Source of the DNA: an uncultured Alphaproteobacteria bacterium
GTDB lineage: Bacteria > Pseudomonadota > Alphaproteobacteria > Methylaequorales > Methylaequoraceae
Assembly (NCBI GenBank): GCA_902526175.1
Contig: CABZJY010000001.1
Span: 130,682 to 194,681 of the forward strand
Reading direction: 5' to 3'
DNA length: 64,000 nt
A program made the translations under genes and the position numbers. How positions within the stretch are numbered: the stretch's first letter is position 1; every line of letters begins with the position of its first letter. The notes beneath the pieces were generated by a model that was given only the letters and a program-made list of their open reading frames with translations, made no database searches and was not told the DNA's origin. Positions 18,669 through 29,494 of the stretch are shown here, piece by piece.

Positions 18669-18928
18669 TTAAAATTTTTTCTTACTTGATATCTGTCTTA
18701 ATAATTTTAAATTTTCTTTTGCATTTTGGCTTAGAAAAACAAGAAAAAAAAATTCAAAAACTTAATCAAGAGTACCAAAATATATTAAAAGAGATGCAAC
18801 TAATAAAAATTAATTTTGCTTTTTTGACACGTCCAGAAAACTTAAAAAATATTAACAAAAAATTATTTTATTTAGAACCCTATGATTTATCAAATGTTAC
18901 AATAATGGATAATCCTAAAAATGAATAA
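18665..18928 (+). CDS. ftsL: FtsL-like cell division protein
   Basis: 87 aa, one TM, coiled coil, RPENLKNINKKLFYLEP; positioned between rsmH and ftsI. Confidence 0.7.
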   Translation: MIKIFSYLISVLIILNFLLHFGLEKQEKKIQKLNQEYQNILKEMQLIKINFAFLTRPENLKNINKKLFYLEPYDLSNVTIMDNPKNE

Positions 18929-20639
18929 ATCAAGAAGAATTAAATATGACAATATAATTCCAAAAACATTCTCCTTTGATTCAAAATTCATAGATTTTAC
19001 AGACGACAAAAAGCTTATACAAAATAGTCAGGTTTCGGAAGTTTTAAATCTTGGTAAAAAAAGATTGTCTATTTTTTCCTATTTAATATTTATTCTTATG
19101 GCGTTATTAATTGTAAAATCATTCAAATACTCAACAAAAAATTACTTATTAATTAAATTATCAGAAAATAAAGATAATTTAATGAGAGGAATGATACTCG
19201 ATAGAAACAATAATGTCATATCTGGTTCAATTCCTGTAAAAGATTTGTATTTAGAACCCAATAAAATTCTTGATAATGTAAATTTTATTGATCAGGTAAG
19301 ATTAATTTTTCCTGATATTAAAATCGAGAAGATAAATAATATAATTAAATCTGGAAAATATAGATTATTAAAAAAACATCTTAGTAAAACAGAGGAAGTA
19401 AAAATATTAAAGTTGGGAGAGCCGGCACTAAAATTTCAAGAATCTCAAAAAAGGATATATCCTCAAAATAATTTATTTTCTCAAGTTACTGGATTTGTTT
19501 CAAAGTATGGGGTACCAAAAAGCAAATTAGAAAAGAGTCAAAATCAAAATCTTGAAAAAGGACAAAATATTTATCTTACTTTAGATGCCAAGCTCCAAAA
19601 TATTTTTTACGAGGAGCTAAAAAGTGGGATGGAAAAATTTAACGCTAGAGCTGCAGCTGCAATAATGATGGATGTTAATACTGGAGAGATAATTACAATG
19701 CTCTCTTTACCTGATTATAACCCGAATTTTCCAAATAAAATAAAACCTTTTAGTGAAAATAATTTGATTACTTCAGCTCGTTATGAGATGGGTTCCACTT
19801 TAAAAACTTTTAATGTTGCAATGGCACTACAAGGTAATATTTCTATTAAAAATCAATTTTTTGATGTTTCTAAACCATATAAGCTATCTAAAAATTATTT
19901 AGTTCATGATGTAGTAAAATTATCTAATCAAGCAAATCTCAATGATATTTTCGTTAATTCATCAAATATTGGTAGTATAAAAATATTTGATGAAATTGGA
20001 CATATCAAACAAAAAGAGTTTTTTTCAAAATTAAAACTAGATAAAAATCTTCAAATTGAAGGTCTAAAAATTATTAGAAATAGGTTACCAGAAAAGTGGA
20101 ACCAACTAAGTGGACGTAGTTTAAGTTTTGGATATGGTGCATCATTGACCCCAATAAGTCTAGTAAGTACTTACGCTTTGCTCGTAAATGGAGGATATTA
20201 TGTACAACCTAAAATTCTTAAAAATTTAGAAAATAAGAAAAAAAGGATTTTTTCTGAAACTTTATCAAAAGAAATTAGGGATCTACTTCATGATGTCGTA
20301 ATTAATGGATCTGGGAAAAAGGCATATGTAAACGGTATTGATATTGGAGGTAAAACAGGAACAGCAAGAAAAACAAATAATAAGAATTATGGTGATAAGG
20401 TTATAACATCTTTTGTAGGAGTTTTTCCTATTACTAAACCTAAGTACATAATTTTTATTCTCCTTGATGAACCTCAGAATTTAAATTCAGAAAATCTATA
20501 CGGAGGAAATACAGCTGCACCAATCTTTTCAAGAATTCTTAAGAGAATTGCAATTGATATTAAAATTTATCCAAAAAAACAACTAAAAAAAGAATTGAAA
20601 ATCACCAAAAAAAAGAGTTTGTATAATGAAACTTTCTAG
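18921..20639 (+). CDS. ftsI: peptidoglycan D,D-transpeptidase FtsI (PBP3)
   Basis: MGSTLKTF (SxxK), NSSNIG (SxN), GGKTGTA (KTG) motifs. Confidence 0.93.
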   Translation: MNKSRRIKYDNIIPKTFSFDSKFIDFTDDKKLIQNSQVSEVLNLGKKRLSIFSYLIFILMALLIVKSFKYSTKNYLLIKLSENKDNLMRGMILDRNNNVISGSIPVKDLYLEPNKILDNVNFIDQVRLIFPDIKIEKINNIIKSGKYRLLKKHLSKTEEVKILKLGEPALKFQESQKRIYPQNNLFSQVTGFVSKYGVPKSKLEKSQNQNLEKGQNIYLTLDAKLQNIFYEELKSGMEKFNARAAAAIMMDVNTGEIITMLSLPDYNPNFPNKIKPFSENNLITSARYEMGSTLKTFNVAMALQGNISIKNQFFDVSKPYKLSKNYLVHDVVKLSNQANLNDIFVNSSNIGSIKIFDEIGHIKQKEFFSKLKLDKNLQIEGLKIIRNRLPEKWNQLSGRSLSFGYGASLTPISLVSTYALLVNGGYYVQPKILKNLENKKKRIFSETLSKEIRDLLHDVVINGSGKKAYVNGIDIGGKTGTARKTNNKNYGDKVITSFVGVFPITKPKYIIFILLDEPQNLNSENLYGGNTAAPIFSRILKRIAIDIKIYPKKQLKKELKITKKKSLYNETF

Positions 20640-22098
20640 TGTGATTTCAAGGTGCCGTGTGGAATCTAAGATTTTATTTAAATCTAATTTTAGCATTAAA
20701 GGAATCACTAACAATTCAAAAAAAATGAAAGAAAATTTTATTTTTACTGCAATTCAGGGTAAACAGTTTGACGGGCACAAGTTTATACAAGATTTTTATC
20801 ATTTAAAGAATTTTGCTATTATTTCAAATTGCAAAAATAAAGTTTTAAAGTATTTAAAAAAAATTCCAGAAAACTTCTCATTAATTGAAACTAATTACCC
20901 AATTAAATTATGCAACGAAATAGCTTCTTTAATATACCCAAATAATATATCGGAGAAAATTGCAGTAACGGGTACAAATGGTAAAACAAGCGTCAGTGAA
21001 TTTGTAAGGCAACTATGGCATATTTATGGTTTTGAATCTGCAAGCGTAGGAACACTTGGAATACAATCGTCAAAAAAACATAAAAAATCAAACCTAACAA
21101 CCCTTGACGGAATAGACTTTCATAAAACATTATCTAAACTACAAAAAATAGGATGCAAAAAAATAGTTACCGAAGCTTCAAGCATCGGAATAGATCGTTG
21201 GAGATTGTTCCCAGCAAAGTTTGACAAGTTGGCTTTTACTAATCTAACAAGAGACCATATAGATTATCATAAAACATTTAGGAAATATCGAGAATCTAAA
21301 CTAGATCTCTTTAGGAATTATAAAACATCAAATTCATTGGCAATAATTAATTCGGATGATCCTAACTCAACTTTTTTTCTAAAAGAATGTAAGATCAATC
21401 GGATAAAAGTTTTAGATTATGGTTTCAATGCTAAATTTCTTAAAATAACAAAAATTCAAATAAAATCTAATTTATCAATCATTAAAATAGAATTAAATAA
21501 AAAAGAAATGGAAATTATTCTGAGAACAATATGTGAATTTGATATTCTCAATAAATTTTGTGCTCTTCTCCTAGTAAAAGGAATAAATATAAAAAAAAAT
21601 GATTTTTCAAACTTAAATAAATTAAGCATGCCTCGTGGAAGATTTGATAAAGTTTTTGATAAACAATTTAAGGTTTACATTGATTATGCTCATACGCCAG
21701 ATGCATTAAAAAATGTTTTTAAAGGTTTACAAAAAATAAAAAAAAAATATCTTTTTGCACTCATAGGTTGTGGTGGTAACAGAGATTCGGGGAAACGAAA
21801 CTTAATGACAAAAATTGCTCTAAAATACTGTGATAAAGTAATAATTACAGATGATAACCCACGTTTTGAAAATCCAGAAAAAATAAGGGAAGAAATGCTT
21901 TTAGGTATAAATAAAAAAAACCTTACGCGTATCTATAACATTGGTAACAGAAGAAAGGCTATAGAATTTGGAATTAAAAATCTAAAAAAAGATGATATTT
22001 TTATTATTACAGGTAAAGGTCATGAAGATTATCAGATTATTAAAAATAAAAAAAAGTATTTTAGTGATTATAAAATAGTTGAAAAGATATTGGGTTAA
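20626..22098 (+). CDS. murE: UDP-N-acetylmuramoyl-tripeptide synthetase family, MurE
   Basis: VTGTNGKTSVSEFV, DYAHTPDALKNV, DDNPRFE; order within dcw cluster. Confidence 0.93.
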   Translation: MKLSSVISRCRVESKILFKSNFSIKGITNNSKKMKENFIFTAIQGKQFDGHKFIQDFYHLKNFAIISNCKNKVLKYLKKIPENFSLIETNYPIKLCNEIASLIYPNNISEKIAVTGTNGKTSVSEFVRQLWHIYGFESASVGTLGIQSSKKHKKSNLTTLDGIDFHKTLSKLQKIGCKKIVTEASSIGIDRWRLFPAKFDKLAFTNLTRDHIDYHKTFRKYRESKLDLFRNYKTSNSLAIINSDDPNSTFFLKECKINRIKVLDYGFNAKFLKITKIQIKSNLSIIKIELNKKEMEIILRTICEFDILNKFCALLLVKGINIKKNDFSNLNKLSMPRGRFDKVFDKQFKVYIDYAHTPDALKNVFKGLQKIKKKYLFALIGCGGNRDSGKRNLMTKIALKYCDKVIITDDNPRFENPEKIREEMLLGINKKNLTRIYNIGNRRKAIEFGIKNLKKDDIFIITGKGHEDYQIIKNKKKYFSDYKIVEKILG

Positions 22099-22099
22099 A

Positions 22100-23500
22100 A
22101 TGGAACTTTTCACGTCAGAAGAAATTGAAAGTATATTTAAGAATAAATTTAAAAAAAAGTTATTTTTTAATGAGATAAAAATTAATTCTCGATTAAAATC
22201 TAACAACTCTCTCTTTATACCTATTAAAGGAAAAAAATTTGATGGTCACGATTTTATTCACGAAGCCTTTAAAAATGGAGCTACTGCTTCATTAGTAAAT
22301 TATGATTACTATAAAAAGTATTTAAATAAGACTGAATTCGACGACTTTTTGATACCTGTAGAAGATACTCTTAAATCATTACAATTATTAGCTAAATATT
22401 CAAGAATGAGATCTAAATTGAAAAAAATGATTTGTATTACAGGAAGTAACGGCAAAACAACGCTTAAAGATTGGTTGAATCAAGTTTTAAAAAAATATTT
22501 TATAACTTATGCTACTCAAGGTAATTTTAATAATCAAATAGGATTACCACTTTCATTGTCAAGAATGCCCAAAAATACAGAAGTTTGTATTTTAGAAGTT
22601 GGCACAAATCAGCCAGGTGAAATTGAGTTTTTAACTTCAATTTCTTCTCCAGATATTTCTATTGTCACAAATATTGGAGATGCGCATATCGGAAATTTTA
22701 AAAATCGAAAAAATATAGCTATCGAAAAATCAAAAATATTTTCTAGTTTGGAAAAAGGTTTGGCAATAATACCTTATGACAATTTCTATGAAGTATTGAT
22801 AAATGAAGCTAAGAAAAATAAAAATAGAATTTTAAGCTTTGGAGATTCAAACAAATCTGACGCAAGTATTTTAAATATTTCATCAAACCAATGTGAATCA
22901 AATTATAAAGTAGAATTAAAAATATTAGGTAAAAAAATTAAGTTTGATTGGAACTATTTTGGAGTGCACTGGGCAACGAACATCTTAATTATATTAATAA
23001 TTGCCAAGGAACTAAATCTGTTATTCAATGATGTTTTAAAACAAATTTCAAAACTTAAACCCGAAATTGGAAGAGGATCCTTACATAAAACAAAAATAAA
23101 TGGAAAAGATATTGTCATAATTGATGATTCATATAATGCAAATCCAAATTCTATGAAAAACTCACTATTAAACTTTTTAAATCTTAAGATTAAAAATCAA
23201 AGAAAAATTTGTGTCTTGGGAGACATGTTAGAGCTTGGCAAAAAAATGGAGTTTTATCATAAAGAAATCTCACTGATATTAAATGAATCTGATATAGATT
23301 TTGTTATAACTGTAGGAAAGGAGTCTAAGATAATAAGTGAAAATTTAACTAGCTCTATCAAATCAAAACATTTTCCGGATACCAAAAGATTATATAATTT
23401 TTTAAATAAAAATTTAATTAAAAATGATTTAGTATTATTTAAAGGATCAAATTCTGTTAAACTTTGGGAAATATGTAAAATTCTTACTTGTGGTTCGTAA
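22100..23500 (+). CDS. murF: UDP-N-acetylmuramoyl-tripeptide--D-alanyl-D-alanine ligase
   Basis: ITGSNGKTTLKDWL, DSYNANPNSMKNSL; start taken at ATG 22100 after the murE stop. Confidence 0.92.
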   Translation: MELFTSEEIESIFKNKFKKKLFFNEIKINSRLKSNNSLFIPIKGKKFDGHDFIHEAFKNGATASLVNYDYYKKYLNKTEFDDFLIPVEDTLKSLQLLAKYSRMRSKLKKMICITGSNGKTTLKDWLNQVLKKYFITYATQGNFNNQIGLPLSLSRMPKNTEVCILEVGTNQPGEIEFLTSISSPDISIVTNIGDAHIGNFKNRKNIAIEKSKIFSSLEKGLAIIPYDNFYEVLINEAKKNKNRILSFGDSNKSDASILNISSNQCESNYKVELKILGKKIKFDWNYFGVHWATNILIILIIAKELNLLFNDVLKQISKLKPEIGRGSLHKTKINGKDIVIIDDSYNANPNSMKNSLLNFLNLKIKNQRKICVLGDMLELGKKMEFYHKEISLILNESDIDFVITVGKESKIISENLTSSIKSKHFPDTKRLYNFLNKNLIKNDLVLFKGSNSVKLWEICKILTCGS

Positions 23501-24589
23501 ATGCTTTATTATTTCTTAATTCCTCTTATAGATTCGTTTAGTTTTTTAAATTTATTTAAATATATAACATTTCGAGCAGGTGGAGCATTATTCACATCAT
23601 TAATTATTTGTTTTTTAATTGGTCCATATATTATTAAATATTTAAAAAATATCCAAAAAGATGGACAACCTATCAGAAGAGATGGACCTAAACATCATGT
23701 TTTAAAAAAAGCAGGAACACCAACTATGGGAGGTACTATGATTTTAATATCTATGATTACTTCTATTATTTTGTGGGCTAATCTTTCTAATTATCTCGTA
23801 ATTTTAGTTCTGATGATAAGTACTTCATTTGGAATAATAGGTGGAATTGATGATTTTAAAAAAATAAAGTATAAATCATCTCAAGGTGTTAGTGGAAAAT
23901 CAAGATTATTTGTTGAATTTTTTATTGCCTTTATATTTATTTATTTATTACAACAACAGATTAATCAGGATTTGGTGGGTCTTATAAATATTCCATATTT
24001 TAAAGATTTATCAATTGATATTGGTTTTTTTTACTATATTTTTGGCTCTCTAGTTATTGTTGGATCTGCTAATGCTGTTAATCTGACGGATGGACTTGAT
24101 GGTTTGGCAATTGGTCCATCAATAGTTACTGCTCTATCTTTTGCATTTATAGCTTATTTTTCAGGGAATTATATTTTTTCTAATTACCTTAAAATCCCTT
24201 TTGTAAGTGGGAGTGGTGAGCTAGTTATTGTATGTTCTGCTCTTATAGGTGCTGGCCTTGGTTTTTTGTGGTTCAATGCACCTCCTGCAATGGTTTTTAT
24301 GGGAGATACTGGTTCATTATCTGTAGGCGGAACTATAGGTGCTATTGCAGTAGCTTCAAAACATGAAATCATATTGGTCATTATTGGAGGTTTATTTGTT
24401 TTAGAAACTGTATCTGTGATAATTCAAGTTTTTTCATTTAAATTAACAGGAAAAAGAATTTTTAAAATGGCTCCTTTACACCACCATTTCGAACAAAAAG
24501 GTTGGTCAGAGCCAACAATAGTTATTAGATTCTGGATTATTTCAATAATTCTGGCACTGATTGGTCTCGCAAGTTTAAAATTAAGATGA
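23501..24589 (+). CDS. mraY: phospho-N-acetylmuramoyl-pentapeptide-transferase
   Basis: KAGTPTMGG, NAVNLTDGLDGLAIG, MAPLHHHFEQKGWSE. Confidence 0.96.
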   Translation: MLYYFLIPLIDSFSFLNLFKYITFRAGGALFTSLIICFLIGPYIIKYLKNIQKDGQPIRRDGPKHHVLKKAGTPTMGGTMILISMITSIILWANLSNYLVILVLMISTSFGIIGGIDDFKKIKYKSSQGVSGKSRLFVEFFIAFIFIYLLQQQINQDLVGLINIPYFKDLSIDIGFFYYIFGSLVIVGSANAVNLTDGLDGLAIGPSIVTALSFAFIAYFSGNYIFSNYLKIPFVSGSGELVIVCSALIGAGLGFLWFNAPPAMVFMGDTGSLSVGGTIGAIAVASKHEIILVIIGGLFVLETVSVIIQVFSFKLTGKRIFKMAPLHHHFEQKGWSEPTIVIRFWIISIILALIGLASLKLR

Positions 24590-25956
24590 AATTTAAAAAC
24601 CTAGATAAAAAAAAAATTTTCATTGTTGGATTGGGAATTTCTGGTTTATCTCTAGCTAAAAAATTTAAAAAAGAGAAAATTGATTATTTTTGTTGGGATG
24701 ATAATGAAAGCATCCGTAAAAGTTGTTTAAAGAAAAAATTAAATTTAATTTCACCTGATAAAATAGATTTTAATAAAATAGACTTTTTAGTACTAAGCCC
24801 GGGGATTTCGAATGATCATAAAACTGTATCTCTTGCAAAAAAGTATCAATGTGAAATTATTTCAGATATTGAAATGATTAAGTTTATAAGTAATGACGTA
24901 TTCCTGATAGGAATTACAGGAACAAATGGGAAATCTACAACAACGAAATTAATTGAACATACGATTAAACAAAGTAAAAAAAACTCTTTTTCTGCCGGAA
25001 ATATTGGAGTTCCTATAAGTAATTTAAAACTTAAACATAACCTATTAACATACTTAATAGTAGAAGCTTCTTCATTTCAACTTGAAAGAATAATAGATCT
25101 TAGATTTAATATTTCTGTTCTACTAAATATTACTAATGATCATATTGATAGGCATAAAAATATTAGTAATTACATTGCAGCAAAATCAAATATTTTTAAA
25201 AATCAATCAGTTAATGATTTTTCAATTATTTGTATTGATGACCCTATCACCAAAAAACTTGCTAAAGATTTTTCAAAAAACTCTAATTCAAAACTTATTA
25301 CAATTGGTTCAAAAAATTCTAATAATTGCGATTTTTTCATTGAATTGAAAAAAGATATGCTGGTTATAACTGATAATAAAAAAAATACGATGTTTAGATT
25401 TAATAGAAATTGTTGTATTTTGAGAGGCAAACATAATTTACCAAATATACTTGCTTGTTTTGTAATTAGTGAATTACTTCAAATCGATAAACACATTTTT
25501 TTAGAAACTTTAAAAAAATTTAAAGGCCTGGAGCATCGATTTGAATATTTTAAAAAATACAAAAATATTGAATTTTATAATGATAGCAAATCAACCAATG
25601 TTGAATCATCAAAAATGGCACTTCAAAGCCTAGACAATATATTTTGGATTGTTGGTGGAAGAAAAAAACCTGGTGGCTTGGAAGGAATACACAATTCATT
25701 AGGAAATGTGTTGAAAGCATTTATATTCGGAGAATGTAAAGAAGACTTTAATAAGTATTTATCAAATTATCTAGATACCGAAACCTTCGAAACTCTAGAT
25801 ACAGCATTAGAGCAGGCAATATTGGTTGCCTTAGAAAAAAAAAAATTAATAAATATTTTACTATCACCAGCATCTGCATCTTTTGATCAGTTTAAAAATT
25901 TTGAACAAAGAGGTGTATATTTTAAAAAAATAGTTAAAAAAATGGTGTCAATATGA
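24586..25956 (+). CDS. murD: UDP-N-acetylmuramoylalanine--D-glutamate ligase
   Basis: GITGTNGKSTTTKLI, NDSKSTNVESSKMAL, LLSPASASFDQFKNFEQRG. Confidence 0.95.
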   Translation: MKFKNLDKKKIFIVGLGISGLSLAKKFKKEKIDYFCWDDNESIRKSCLKKKLNLISPDKIDFNKIDFLVLSPGISNDHKTVSLAKKYQCEIISDIEMIKFISNDVFLIGITGTNGKSTTTKLIEHTIKQSKKNSFSAGNIGVPISNLKLKHNLLTYLIVEASSFQLERIIDLRFNISVLLNITNDHIDRHKNISNYIAAKSNIFKNQSVNDFSIICIDDPITKKLAKDFSKNSNSKLITIGSKNSNNCDFFIELKKDMLVITDNKKNTMFRFNRNCCILRGKHNLPNILACFVISELLQIDKHIFLETLKKFKGLEHRFEYFKKYKNIEFYNDSKSTNVESSKMALQSLDNIFWIVGGRKKPGGLEGIHNSLGNVLKAFIFGECKEDFNKYLSNYLDTETFETLDTALEQAILVALEKKKLINILLSPASASFDQFKNFEQRGVYFKKIVKKMVSI

Positions 25957-27053
25957 ACTCATTTTTGTATCAAATCAAATTGTGGTGGTTATCTTTGGAT
26001 AGATGGATTGTTTTTTCAATTATATTACTGATGATAATTGGAATTTTTTTAATATTGAGTAGCTCTTCTATTTATGCGAATAGATTAGATATTAGCGAAA
26101 ACTATCTTATTAAACGGCATCTTATTATACTTCCAATATGTATTTTTATAATGATAATTTTAACTAATCTTTCTGTGGAAAAAATTGTTATATTTTCTTT
26201 TATTATTTTTTCAGTCTCTCTAGTATTATCGATAATACCAAATTTTGTGTCTTATGAGATAAAAGGAGCTAGTCGTTGGATAAGTATTTATGGTTTTTCA
26301 ATACAACCATCAGAATTTTTAAAACCAACATTTGTTATTGTAACTGCAACACTTTTAACAAGATTTCAAAAAAAAAAAGATAATTCATTAAAAATTAACG
26401 TATTTTTATTATCCTTAATTGGTTCAGTACTTTTTTTTCAGCCTGATTTTGGAATGTTTTTGTTAATTTTATTAACTTGGTTTGCACAATTAATACTTTT
26501 TGGAGTATCCAAAAAAATAATATTTTTATTATTATTTTTGAGTCTAATTATTATAATTTTAGCATATGTCACACTTGATCATGTGAAATTTAGAATTGAT
26601 AATTATTTGCAACCAGCCACAGGTGATAATTATCAAATACACAAATCAATAGATTCTTTTACAAATGGGGGTTTCTTTGGACAAGGGCTGGGGGCTGGGG
26701 AAGTTTCTCGCTTCTTGCCAGATGTTTATTCTGATTTCATTTTATCACTCGCTGCTGAAGAACTAGGGCTAATTTGTGTATTAATAGTTATTATTCTTTA
26801 TACATTTATATTTTACAGATCTATTTATCACTCAACTAGAAAAAATGACATTTTTTATTTTTTATCAATTTCTGGTTTAGCAATCATATTTATTTTGCAG
26901 ACTATGATTAATATTTGCTCAACGCTAAATTTGATTCCAACTAAGGGAATGACTCTTCCATTTTTGTCATATGGAGGATCATCATTAATATCTTGCGCAA
27001 TATTAATTGGCTTTATACTTTCACTATCTAAAATAAAATATGAAAAAGTTTAA
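25953..27053 (+). CDS. ftsW: FtsW/SEDS family peptidoglycan polymerase
   Basis: GASRWISIYGFSIQPSEFLKP, LPFLSYGGSSL. Confidence 0.95.
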   Translation: MNSFLYQIKLWWLSLDRWIVFSIILLMIIGIFLILSSSSIYANRLDISENYLIKRHLIILPICIFIMIILTNLSVEKIVIFSFIIFSVSLVLSIIPNFVSYEIKGASRWISIYGFSIQPSEFLKPTFVIVTATLLTRFQKKKDNSLKINVFLLSLIGSVLFFQPDFGMFLLILLTWFAQLILFGVSKKIIFLLLFLSLIIIILAYVTLDHVKFRIDNYLQPATGDNYQIHKSIDSFTNGGFFGQGLGAGEVSRFLPDVYSDFILSLAAEELGLICVLIVIILYTFIFYRSIYHSTRKNDIFYFLSISGLAIIFILQTMINICSTLNLIPTKGMTLPFLSYGGSSLISCAILIGFILSLSKIKYEKV

Positions 27054-28092
27054 AAAACTCTTTTTTTGCACTGGAGGAACGGGAGGTCATGTTTTTCCAG
27101 CCATATCATTATATGAAAATTTTAATGACTCTAATCATCAAATAATTTTTTTAACTGATAAAAGATGCGAATATATTTTAAAGGAAAATGGAATTGATTA
27201 TAAAATAATTAATTTTACTACTTTTAACAAAAAAATATTTTTGTGGCCTATTTCTTTTTTTAAAATCATCAAATCCATATTCGAGTGTGTGCGATTATTT
27301 TTAATGGAAAAACCAGATACTGTTGTTGGTTTTGGCAGTTATGTTTCATTTCCTGGTTTAATATCAGCAAAATTATTAAAAATTCCAACTATCATTCATG
27401 AACAAAATGCTGTGATGGGTAAATCAAATAGAATACTATCAAAAATCGTAGATTATATAGCACTTTCATACAAAAATACTAAATTTTGTAAAATTAATAA
27501 AAAAGTGTTTTATACTGGCATGCCAATTAGAAGTATTTTTTATAAAAAGAAAATAAAGAGAAATAGATATAAAAAACAAATTTTAATAATAGGTGGAAGT
27601 CAAGGAGCGAAAGTATTTTCAACTTTAATTCCAAATATATTTAAAAAACTTGATAGAAGATTAAAAGAAAAAATTTTTATATGTCAGCAAACTCAAATCA
27701 ATCAAAAAAAAAATTTACAAAATATTTATAAAGACCTTAATATTGAATTCAAACTAGAATCTTTTTTTAAAGATATTTATGATGAAATGCATAATGCAGA
27801 TTTAATTATTTCAAGATGTGGTTCATCTTCACTTGCCGAAATTGAAACATTCTCAACCCCGGCATTCCTTTTTCCATTACCACATTCAAAAAATAATCAT
27901 CAGTATGAAAATGCTAAAAGATTTTCTGAAAAAAATGAATGTGTAATATTTGACGAGACAAATTTGAATGAAAGTAAATTTATTAAGGAATTGAAGAAAA
28001 AAATAATTAATAAAGCTTCAAAAAAACTATATAAAAAAAATAGTAAAAATCTGAAATTAAAAGATTTAGTACTAAGGACATTAAGTACGTAA
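27040..28092 (+). CDS. murG: UDP-N-acetylglucosamine--undecaprenyl-PP-MurNAc transferase
   Basis: FCTGGTGGHVFPA, IIHEQNAVMGKSN, GGSQGAKV. Confidence 0.95.
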   Translation: MKKFKKLFFCTGGTGGHVFPAISLYENFNDSNHQIIFLTDKRCEYILKENGIDYKIINFTTFNKKIFLWPISFFKIIKSIFECVRLFLMEKPDTVVGFGSYVSFPGLISAKLLKIPTIIHEQNAVMGKSNRILSKIVDYIALSYKNTKFCKINKKVFYTGMPIRSIFYKKKIKRNRYKKQILIIGGSQGAKVFSTLIPNIFKKLDRRLKEKIFICQQTQINQKKNLQNIYKDLNIEFKLESFFKDIYDEMHNADLIISRCGSSSLAEIETFSTPAFLFPLPHSKNNHQYENAKRFSEKNECVIFDETNLNESKFIKELKKKIINKASKKLYKKNSKNLKLKDLVLRTLST

Positions 28093-28093
28093 A

Positions 28094-29494
28094 ATGATTT
28101 TTGAAAGATATAAAAAAGTTTTTTTTGTTGGAATTGGTGGAATCGGAATGAGTGGGGTTGCTGAAATTATGCATAATTTGAATTTCGACATTTCGGGGAG
28201 TGATAAAAATGAAAATTCGAATACTATTAGACTAAAAAAAATCGGTGTAAAAATTAATATAGGTCACGGAAAGAAAGGAATAAAAGGATCTGATTTAGTA
28301 GTTTTCTCATCTGCAATTAAAAAAAATAATAAAGACATAATCGAAGCTAGAAAGAATAATATTCCAACTATTTCAAGAGCAAAAATGCTTGCAGAGATTT
28401 TAAGATTAAAATACTCAATCACAATTTCTGGTTCACATGGAAAAACTACAACTACGTCAATTATTTCAAGTATATTTGAGTATGCAAATTTGGATCCTAC
28501 AATTATAAATGGTGGAATAATAAATAAATACAACACAAACGCTAAATTGGGTAAGGGTAAATGGATAATTGCAGAGGCGGATGAATCTGATGGATCATTC
28601 ACACATCTGCCTTCAACAATAGGAGTAATAAATAATATTGATCCTGAACACTTAGATTTTTATAAAACTTTTGATAATCTTAAAGACGCTTTTTTAACAT
28701 ATGGACAAAATATTCCTTTCTTTGGTTTTTTATGTATTTGTAAAGATGATAAAAATATAAAATCTATTTGCAAAAATCTTAAAAACGTAAGAACAATATC
28801 TTATGGAATTTCAAAATTTTCTAATATCAGCTGTTCAAATATAAAAATTATCTTTAGAAAAAATACTTATTACTCATGCTTTGATGTAAGAATTAATTGG
28901 TTAAAAAAATATATTATTAAAAGAGTTTATTTTCCTATGATCGGACTTCATAATATTAAAAATGCCTTAGCAGCAATAAGTGTTGCAGTAGGCGTTGGTA
29001 TTGATACAAAAATTATTAAGGAAGGTATTCAAAAATTTTCTGGTGTAAAAAGAAGATTTAATTTAATTTATAAAAATAAAATTAAAATTTTTGATGACTA
29101 CGCCCATCATCCTGTAGAAATTTCAAATGTTATTAATAGCCTAAAATTAATTAGTAAAGAGAGAATAATTGTCGTTCATGAACCCCACAGATATTCTAGA
29201 GTTAATTCGTTATTTGAAGATTTTATAAAAAGCTTAAGGATTGCAGATCATATAATTTTACTACCAGTATTCTCAGCTGGTGAAAAAAAAATCAAAAGGT
29301 TCGAAAGTCAAATGTTAGTAAGTCGTATTGGTGTAAAAAAATCAGATTATGTAACTAATAAATTAAAACTTTTTAAGAAGTTGGAAGATATTATTAAAGT
29401 TGGTGATAATATAGTTTTTCTTGGTGCGGGTCCAATAACAAAACTAGCGTACGAATTTGCTAAAAAAATAGAAAATAATGAATCAAATAAATAA
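28094..29494 (+). CDS. murC: UDP-N-acetylmuramate--L-alanine ligase
   Basis: FVGIGGIGMSGVAEI, SGSHGKTTTTS, DDYAHHPVEI. Confidence 0.96.
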   Translation: MIFERYKKVFFVGIGGIGMSGVAEIMHNLNFDISGSDKNENSNTIRLKKIGVKINIGHGKKGIKGSDLVVFSSAIKKNNKDIIEARKNNIPTISRAKMLAEILRLKYSITISGSHGKTTTTSIISSIFEYANLDPTIINGGIINKYNTNAKLGKGKWIIAEADESDGSFTHLPSTIGVINNIDPEHLDFYKTFDNLKDAFLTYGQNIPFFGFLCICKDDKNIKSICKNLKNVRTISYGISKFSNISCSNIKIIFRKNTYYSCFDVRINWLKKYIIKRVYFPMIGLHNIKNALAAISVAVGVGIDTKIIKEGIQKFSGVKRRFNLIYKNKIKIFDDYAHHPVEISNVINSLKLISKERIIVVHEPHRYSRVNSLFEDFIKSLRIADHIILLPVFSAGEKKIKRFESQMLVSRIGVKKSDYVTNKLKLFKKLEDIIKVGDNIVFLGAGPITKLAYEFAKKIENNESNK